Of a stretch of 58,258 bases of DNA, positions 53,134-58,258 are shown piece by piece. The notes under the pieces are model-generated. The model ran no database searches and was not told the origin of the DNA. It saw nothing but the letters and a program-made list of their open reading frames with translations. The translations under genes were made by a program, and so were the position numbers. The stretch comes from Actinomycetes bacterium (GTDB taxonomy: Bacteria; Actinomycetota; Acidimicrobiia; Acidimicrobiales; RAAP-2), in the NCBI GenBank assembly GCA_021837305.1, contig JAKBGV010000004.1, positions 1 through 58,258 of the forward strand. Reading direction: 5' to 3'. The first letter of the stretch is position 1, and every line of letters starts with the position of its first letter.

Positions 53134-54423
53134 TCAGCGCTTGAGGAACCCTTCGTAGTTGCGCATCATCAACTGGCTGTCGATCTGGCGCATCGTCTCC
53201 AGGGCGACGCCCACGGCGATCAGCAGGGTGGTGCCGTAGTAGGGGAAGCGGTTGATGTGCCACAACGCCATCAGGACCGCGGGCACGACCGCGACGCCGG
53301 CGAGGAAGACCGCGCCGACCGTCGTGATGCGCGAGAGCATCTTGGCGAAGTACTTCTCGGTCGGCAGACCCGGACGGATGCCGGGCACGAAACCACCCTG
53401 CTGGCGCAACAGCTCGGCCTGCTGGTGGGGCTCGAAGGCGATGTACACGTAGAAGAACGTGAAGGCCAAGATGAGCGCGAAGTCCGAGAGGATGTAGAAG
53501 AAGCTGGTCGGCTGGAGCGACGAGTTCACGAAGTGCTGGAAGCCCGTCCAGGGCACCACGTTGGAGAGCAGGACCGGGATGTAGAGCACCGACGAGGCGA
53601 AGATGATCGGGATCACGCCGGACTGGTTGACCTTCAAGGGGATGTAGGTCGAGTTGCCGCCCATCTCCTTACGCCCCACGACCCGTCGCGCGAAGGTCAC
53701 GGGGATGCGTCGCTGACCGTTGTCCATGAAGACGATGAGCACGAGCAGCGCGATCGAGATGACCACGATGGTGTAGAACTTCACCGGCCCACCCTCGGCG
53801 TAGACGGCGCGGCCGCCCGAGGGCAGCCCCGCGACGACGTTCGCGAAGATCAACAGGCTCATCCCCTGGCCGACCCCGCGCTGGGTGATGAGCTCGGCGA
53901 GCCACATCACGAAGGCCGTCCCGGCGGTCATGATGGCCACCATGAACAGGCCCAGCCACAGGTTGAACTTGGGGATGAGGTCGATGTTGAAGCCCAGCAG
54001 CGCCTGGTCGTGGCCGTGGAAGGCGTAGATCAGACCCGTCGACTGCAAGAGCGCCAGACCGATGGTCAGGTACCGGGTCGTCTGGGTGATGCGCTTCTCG
54101 CCCACCGCGCCCTGGTCGCGCCACTCGGTCAGCTTGGGGATGACCGTGGTGAGCAGCTGGATCACGATGGAGCTCGTGATGTAGGGCATGACCCCGAGGC
54201 CGAAGACCGCGAGGCGCGTGAGCGCCCCGCCGCTGAACAGGTTCAAGAAGCCGAGCACGCCCGACGCGCCGGCCTTGGACTGGAGCACCTGGACCTGGGA
54301 CCAGCTGACACCGGGTATGGGCAGGTTGGCGCCGAGCTGGTAGAGACAGATGATCGCGATCGTGAAGATGACCTTGTTGCGAAGGTCCGGTACGCGAAAG
54401 ATGTTCGCGAGTCGACGCAGCAC
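53134..54423 (-). CDS. secY: Protein translocase subunit SecY
   Basis: A 429-residue channel of the Sec system with ten TM helices. Starts LRRLANIFRVPDLRNKVIFTI; plug region SGGALTRLAVFGLGVMPYI (TM2); IGTAFVMWL-like helix (here TAGTAFVMWLAELIT); RRIPVTFARR loop; C-terminal GLPTEKYFAKMLSR. GTG start 9 bases after rplO. Encoded at its normal place between rplO and adk. Confidence 0.98.
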   Translation of the reverse strand: MLRRLANIFRVPDLRNKVIFTIAIICLYQLGANLPIPGVSWSQVQVLQSKAGASGVLGFLNLFSGGALTRLAVFGLGVMPYITSSIVIQLLTTVIPKLTEWRDQGAVGEKRITQTTRYLTIGLALLQSTGLIYAFHGHDQALLGFNIDLIPKFNLWLGLFMVAIMTAGTAFVMWLAELITQRGVGQGMSLLIFANVVAGLPSGGRAVYAEGGPVKFYTIVVISIALLVLIVFMDNGQRRIPVTFARRVVGRKEMGGNSTYIPLKVNQSGVIPIIFASSVLYIPVLLSNVVPWTGFQHFVNSSLQPTSFFYILSDFALILAFTFFYVYIAFEPHQQAELLRQQGGFVPGIRPGLPTEKYFAKMLSRITTVGAVFLAGVAVVPAVLMALWHINRFPYYGTTLLIAVGVALETMRQIDSQLMMRNYEGFLKR

Positions 54424-54432
54424 GGCGACGCC

Positions 54433-54918
54433 CTAGCGGTTCTGGTGCTGGTTGCCGGAGGCCGGCGGACGGACCGCGAAGGGCTTGTCCAAGACGGTGA
54501 CGCTGCCACCGGCCGCCTCGATGGCGCTTCGCGCCGACGCCGAGAAGCCGTGCGCCGAGATCGTGACCGCCTTGTCGAGCGAGCCGCGCCCGAGCACCTT
54601 GACGAGGTCGTTCTTGCGAACGAGCCCGTGGGCGACGAGCACCTCGGGGGTGACGACGTCGGCCCCGAGCGCGGTGATCGCGTCGAGGTTGACCGGCGTG
54701 TACTCCACGCGGAACGGGTTCGTGAAGCCCTTCAGCTTCGGGATGCGCTGCATCAGGGGCAACTGACCACCCTCGAAGCCGGCGGGGATCTGACGGCGGG
54801 CCTTCTGACCCTTGGTGCCGCGACCGGCGGTCTTGCCGCCGTGTCCGCCGATACCACGACCGACGATCTTCTTGCGGTGCTTGGAGCCGGCGGGGGCCTT
54901 GAGATCGTGCAACTTCAT
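54433..54918 (-). CDS. rplO: Ribosomal protein uL15
   Basis: A 161-residue large-subunit protein: [41 protein letters not shown] (in part), and the [19 protein letters not shown] motif. Its C-terminal tail is longer than usual and ends in NQHQNR. The ATG overlaps the rpmD stop as ATGA. Confidence 0.97.
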   Translation of the reverse strand: MKLHDLKAPAGSKHRKKIVGRGIGGHGGKTAGRGTKGQKARRQIPAGFEGGQLPLMQRIPKLKGFTNPFRVEYTPVNLDAITALGADVVTPEVLVAHGLVRKNDLVKVLGRGSLDKAVTISAHGFSASARSAIEAAGGSVTVLDKPFAVRPPASGNQHQNR

Positions 54919-55100
54919 TCAGCCACCTCTTCCACGGTGATCAGGTGCGGCACCCGGGCGATCATCCCATGGATCTCGGGACGGTCGGGCAGCACGTTGG
55001 ACTGGCCGATGCCGCGCAGCCCGAGCGCGCGCAGCGTGCCGCGGTGCTTGGGCTTGGTGGCGATCGACGATCGGACTTGGGTCACCTTCAACTTAGCCAT
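54915..55100 (-). CDS. rpmD: Ribosomal protein uL30
   Basis: A 61-residue protein: [20 protein letters not shown], then [20 protein letters not shown] and [10 protein letters not shown], the family signature. The ATG at 55100 overlaps the end of rpsE (ATGGCTAA); nine further codons upstream in the same frame are not used. Confidence 0.97.
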   Translation of the reverse strand: MAKLKVTQVRSSIATKPKHRGTLRALGLRGIGQSNVLPDRPEIHGMIARVPHLITVEEVAE

Positions 55101-55650
55101 GCGTGGTCTCCGTCTTGAACAGGTCACCCTCGCGCTGGCGTTCGCGGTAGGCGCGAAGCGTCCCCGAGGGGATGACCTCGTCCAGGGCGCGGCCCCGCTG
55201 GGACGCGATGAGCTCGGGGCGGCGCAACTGCTTGAGCCCCTCGATCGTCGCGTGGGCGACGTTGATGCCGTTGGACGAGCCCAACGACTTGGCGATGATG
55301 TCCTTCACGCCCGCCATCTCGAGGATGGCGCGCGCGGCACCACCGGCGATGACGCCGGTACCGGGTGCGGCGGGCTTCATGAGCACCCGACCGGCGCCGG
55401 AGCTGCCGATGACCGGGTAGACGATGGTGGAGCCGGCGAGGGGCACCTCGAAGATGTTCTTTCGAGCCTCCTCGAGCCCCTTCTGCACGGCGAGACCGGC
55501 TTCCTTGGCCTTGCCGTAGCCGAGACCCACGCGGCCGTTACCGTCGCCGATGACCATGAGGGCGGTGAAGGAGAACCGACGACCACCCTTGACGACCTTG
55601 GACACGCGGTTGACCTTGATGGTCCGCTCTTCGTACTGTTCCAGATCCAT
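55093..55650 (-). CDS. rpsE: Ribosomal protein uS5
   Basis: A 185-residue small-subunit protein important for decoding accuracy: [41 protein letters not shown] (in part), and [17 protein letters not shown]. It shares a base with the rplR stop (TAATG). Confidence 0.98.
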   Translation of the reverse strand: MDLEQYEERTIKVNRVSKVVKGGRRFSFTALMVIGDGNGRVGLGYGKAKEAGLAVQKGLEEARKNIFEVPLAGSTIVYPVIGSSGAGRVLMKPAAPGTGVIAGGAARAILEMAGVKDIIAKSLGSSNGINVAHATIEGLKQLRRPELIASQRGRALDEVIPSGTLRAYRERQREGDLFKTETTHG

Positions 55651-56006
55651 TAGAACTCCAGTCCGGCCTGACGCAGCGCGTCGGCGAAGGCGGCGACGCG
55701 CCCGTGGTAGTCGAATCCCCCGCGGTCAAAGACCACGGCGGTGATGTTGGCGGCCTGGGCGCGCTCGGCGAGCACCGCCGCAACGGCCTTGGCGCCCTCG
55801 ATGTTGCCACCCGAGACGCTGCGCAGCGAGGCCTCGACCGACGAGGCCGCGGCGAGCGTGCGGCCCGCCTCGTCGTCGATGATCTGGGCGGAGATGTGCC
55901 GGTTGGAACGGCTCACCGCCACGCGCGGGCGTTCGGCCGTGCCGGCCAGGTGCTTACGCAGCCGCCGGTGGCGGCGCAGGCGGAGTTCACGAGTCGTACG
56001 GGCCAT
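55650..56006 (-). CDS. rplR: Ribosomal protein uL18
   Basis: A 118-residue 5S rRNA binder: [35 protein letters not shown] and the closing [19 protein letters not shown]. Start overlaps the rplF stop by one base. Confidence 0.98.
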   Translation of the reverse strand: MARTTRELRLRRHRRLRKHLAGTAERPRVAVSRSNRHISAQIIDDEAGRTLAAASSVEASLRSVSGGNIEGAKAVAAVLAERAQAANITAVVFDRGGFDYHGRVAAFADALRQAGLEF

Positions 56007-56545
56007 TACTTCGCCGCCTTTCCAGCCTTGCGCAGAACCTTCTCACCGAGGTAGCGCACACCCTTGCCCTTGTAGGGCTCGGGCTTACGAATCTTGCGGA
56101 TGGTCGCGGCCACCTGGCCCACGACCTCCTTGTCGGCGCCCTTGACGACCACGCGGGTCGGCGAGGGCACCTCGAAGGTGACCCCCTTGGGCGCGGTGAA
56201 CTTGACGGGGTGGCTGAAGCCGAGTGACAGGTCCAGCGCGTCAGCCCCGGACGCGGCGGCGCGGTAGCCCACGCCGATGATCTCGAGCTCCTTGGTCCAG
56301 CCCGTCGTCACGCCGACGACCATGTTGGCCACGAGCGTGCGGGTCAGGCCGTGCAGGGCACGGTACTGGGTCTCGTCGTTGCGACGCTCGACGGCGAGCA
56401 CGTCCCCCTCGCGGGTGATCGTGATCCCGTCGGGCAGCGTGCGCGACATCGTCCCGTTGGGGCCGGCGACCGTCACCACGCTGTCGACCACGTCGACGGT
56501 GACCGTCGAGGGGACCGTGATCGGGTTACGACCGATGCGCGACAT
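56006..56545 (-). CDS. rplF: Ribosomal protein uL6
   Basis: A 179-residue protein with two related domains: [39 protein letters not shown], and [25 protein letters not shown] (in part) at the end. 29 bases separate it from rpsH, with AGGAGG before the ATG. Confidence 0.98.
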   Translation of the reverse strand: MSRIGRNPITVPSTVTVDVVDSVVTVAGPNGTMSRTLPDGITITREGDVLAVERRNDETQYRALHGLTRTLVANMVVGVTTGWTKELEIIGVGYRAAASGADALDLSLGFSHPVKFTAPKGVTFEVPSPTRVVVKGADKEVVGQVAATIRKIRKPEPYKGKGVRYLGEKVLRKAGKAAK

Positions 56546-56574
56546 GAGCTTCCTCCTGGTGAATCACGGGCTGG

Positions 56575-56979
56575 TTACCAGACATAACACAGCACCTCGC
56601 CGCCCAGCTTGGCCTTGCGCGCTTCGCGGTCGGTCATGAGGCCGTGGCTCGTCGAGACGACGGCCACGCCCACGCCACCGAGCACCTTGGGCATCTGGTC
56701 GGACTTCTTGTAGATACGCAGACCGGGCTTGGAGACTCGCTTCAAGCCCACGATGGTCTTCTGGCGGTCGGCCGAGTACTTCAGCTCGATGCGCAACGTG
56801 GCACCGGGCTTACCCTCGGTACGGGTCACCGTGAAGCTGTTGATGAACCCCTCGCGCTGGAGCAGCGTGGCGAGGTTCTCCTTCAACTTCGAGCTCGGCA
56901 TGGATACGTGGTCGAACATGGCCGCGTTCGCGTTGCGAATACGCGTGAGCATGTCGGCGATCGGGTCGGTCATCGTCAT
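56575..56979 (-). CDS. rpsH: Ribosomal protein uS8
   Basis: A 134-residue protein: [35 protein letters not shown], and the C-terminal [20 protein letters not shown]. The ATG at 56979 is preceded by TAGGAG with a 5-base gap; an alternative ATG lies two codons downstream. Confidence 0.98.
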   Translation of the reverse strand: MTMTDPIADMLTRIRNANAAMFDHVSMPSSKLKENLATLLQREGFINSFTVTRTEGKPGATLRIELKYSADRQKTIVGLKRVSKPGLRIYKKSDQMPKVLGGVGVAVVSTSHGLMTDREARKAKLGGEVLCYVW

Positions 56980-56987
56980 GAGATCTC

Positions 56988-57173
56988 CTACCAACTCGCC
57001 TTGGTGACACCCGGCACTTCACCCGCGTGCACCATTTGGCGCAGGCAGATGCGGCAGAGTCCAAACTTGCGGTACACCGAGCGCGGCCGGCCGCAGCGCT
57101 CGCAGCGCGTGTAGGCGCGCGTCGAGAACTTGGGGGTCTGCTGCTGCTTGATTCGAAGGGACTTCTTGGCCAT
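56988..57173 (-). CDS. rpsZ: Ribosomal protein uS14, zinc type
   Basis: A 61-residue S14 of the short zinc-binding class (rpsN1/type Z): [20 protein letters not shown], then CERCGRP and CRICLRQM providing the four Cys ligands, and the [11 protein letters not shown] end. It follows rplE by 2 bases. Confidence 0.97.
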   Translation of the reverse strand: MAKKSLRIKQQQTPKFSTRAYTRCERCGRPRSVYRKFGLCRICLRQMVHAGEVPGVTKASW

Positions 57174-57175
57174 GT

Positions 57176-57733
57176 CTATCGAGTCTCCTGCTTGAAGGGG
57201 AAGCCGTAGGCGCGCAGGAATGCGCGACCTTGCTCGTCGGTCGCGGCCGTGGTGACGATCGTGATGTCGAATCCACGTGGCGCATCGATCTTGTCGTAGT
57301 CGATCTCGGGGAAGATCAACTGGTCGTTGATACCAAAGGTGTAGTTCCCGTGCCCGTCGAAGGACTTCGGCGACAGGCCGCGGAAGTCACGGATGCGCGG
57401 GATCGCGAGGCTGATGAGCCGGTCGAAGAACTCCCACGCACGGTCGCCGCGCAGGGTCACCTTGACGCCGATCGGCTGGGTCTCACGGAGCTTGAAGCTC
57501 GCGATGGACTTCTTCGCCCGGGTCACGATCGGCTTCTGGCCCGTGATGAGCTCGAGGTCGCGCTGGGCGCCCTCGAGCAGCGAGGCCTGCTGGGTCGCGC
57601 GACCGACGCCCGAGTTGAGCACGATCTTCTCCAGACGCGGCACCTGCATGACGTTGGCGAGACCCAACTCGGTCTGCAACGCCGCGCGGATCTCCTCGTC
57701 GTAACGGGTTTTGAGACGTGGACGTACGCTCAC
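57176..57733 (-). CDS. rplE: Ribosomal protein uL5
   Basis: A 185-residue 5S rRNA and P-site tRNA contact: [41 protein letters not shown], and [18 protein letters not shown]. The GTG start overlaps the rplX stop as GTGA; five in-frame codons upstream lie inside rplX and are not used. Confidence 0.98.
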   Translation of the reverse strand: MSVRPRLKTRYDEEIRAALQTELGLANVMQVPRLEKIVLNSGVGRATQQASLLEGAQRDLELITGQKPIVTRAKKSIASFKLRETQPIGVKVTLRGDRAWEFFDRLISLAIPRIRDFRGLSPKSFDGHGNYTFGINDQLIFPEIDYDKIDAPRGFDITIVTTAATDEQGRAFLRAYGFPFKQETR

Positions 57734-58035
57734 AGCGCCTCCCCACACTTACGGCAGACGCGCACCTTGGTGCCGTCTACCTCGGCGTACCGGACCTTGG
57801 CGGGCCCCTTGTGACCGTCGCACCACAGCGCGACGTTGGACACGTGCATCGGCATCACCTTGTCGATGATCCCGGCCTGCATCATGGCGCCGGTCTGCTT
57901 GGTGTGCCGCTTGGCGATGTTCAGCCCGTCGAGCACGACCTTGTCGCTCTGGGGCTTGGCCTCTTCGACCATGGCCCGCTCGCCGCGGAACTTCCCGGCG
58001 ATGACGAGCACGTCGTCACCCTTACGAATCCTCAT
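57730..58035 (-). CDS. rplX: Ribosomal protein uL24
   Basis: A 101-residue assembly initiator protein: [20 protein letters not shown] (KOW motif), [10 protein letters not shown], and a C-terminal zinc-like knuckle WCDGHKGP ... VCRKCGEAL. The ATG shares one base with the rplN stop (TAATG). Confidence 0.98.
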   Translation of the reverse strand: MRIRKGDDVLVIAGKFRGERAMVEEAKPQSDKVVLDGLNIAKRHTKQTGAMMQAGIIDKVMPMHVSNVALWCDGHKGPAKVRYAEVDGTKVRVCRKCGEAL

Positions 58036-58258
58036 TACAACACCTCCGGCGCCAGCGAAATGATTCGCATGAACTTCTTGTCGCGCAGTTCACGGCCGAC
58101 GGGCCCGAAGATACGGGTGCCGCGTGGCTGGAGCTGGTCGTTGATCAGCACGGCCGCGTTCTCGTCGAACTTGATGTAGGAGCCGTCGGGACGACGCTTC
58201 TCCTTGGCGGTGCGAACGACGACGCAGCGCACCACGTCACCCTTCTTCACCGCGGCGC
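58035..58258 (-). CDS. rplN: Ribosomal protein uL14 (partial, N-terminus missing)
   Basis: The 5' part lies beyond the window; about 74 codons of the 3' end are visible. [37 protein letters not shown] and [20 protein letters not shown] are diagnostic for uL14. An apparent ATG/GTG start inside the visible part is not the real one. It heads the visible portion of the spc operon. Confidence 0.97.
   Translation of the reverse strand, partial: AAVKKGDVVRCVVVRTAKEKRRPDGSYIKFDENAAVLINDQLQPRGTRIFGPVGRELRDKKFMRIISLAPEVL

Overview
The window is high-GC chromosomal DNA of an actinobacterium. Evidence: the gene order rplM-rpsI-glmM-glmS-acpS-alr-(udg)-tsaE-tsaB-rimI-tsaD ... groES-groEL, a decaprenyl-phosphoryl-arabinose (ubiA-dprE1-dprE2) operon, a GuaB3-type protein next to guaA, zinc-type S14, frequent GTG/TTG starts, and DevS/DevR-like signalling genes. 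The long zinc-lid adenylate kinase, the M13 peptidase and the overall mixture fit a deep-branching class such as Acidimicrobiia better than mycobacteria or streptomycetes; that placement is inference. I saw no tRNA, rRNA, CRISPR array, insertion sequence or prophage.

Bases 1-7.7k are the accessory part. A CcdA-like membrane protein and a glutaredoxin-like protein diverge from a first OmpR-type two-component system. Both promoters carry the same 11-bp-spaced direct repeat in mirror orientation. A second, closely related two-component system follows in a set that also holds a SHOCT-domain membrane protein and a secreted glycine/methionine-rich protein. A possible small Cys/His-rich membrane protein and an NlpC/P60 wall hydrolase come next. 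Together they suggest an envelope metal or thiol stress module.

Bases 7.7k-25.7k are mostly core metabolism. A long leftward set runs from a B12-binding protein through sucC, sucD, purN, purH, folD, a cupin and metF to an ASCH protein (succinyl-CoA, purine and one-carbon metabolism). A rightward operon makes the arabinan precursor DPA. It is followed by leftward LprI-like, phosphodiester-glycosidase-like, pcrA, guaA, guaB3 and NUDIX genes.

Bases 25.7k-34k carry an MmpL-type transporter with a convergent TetR gene, a FAD-dependent oxidoreductase, groES-groEL under two tandem CIRCE operators, an MFS exporter, and pdxH. Bases 34k-58k hold the t6A-tRNA genes (tsaD, tsaB, tsaE with rimI), udg, alr, acpS, glmS, glmM, rpsI, rplM, an M13 peptidase, and the spc/alpha ribosomal operon (truA back to rplN). 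The ribosomal operon is split between map and infA by a divergent four-gene rightward unit: a PPOX flavoprotein, a DevS-like GAF sensor kinase that keeps the haem-ligand histidine, a DevR-like regulator, and a cytosolic BtuF-like protein.

Gene packing is extreme. Most operon partners overlap by four bases (ATGA/GTGA/TTGA), and four of six convergent gene pairs have interlocked stop codons on a shared CTAG or CTAA. infA has no standard start codon and apparently begins with CTG.
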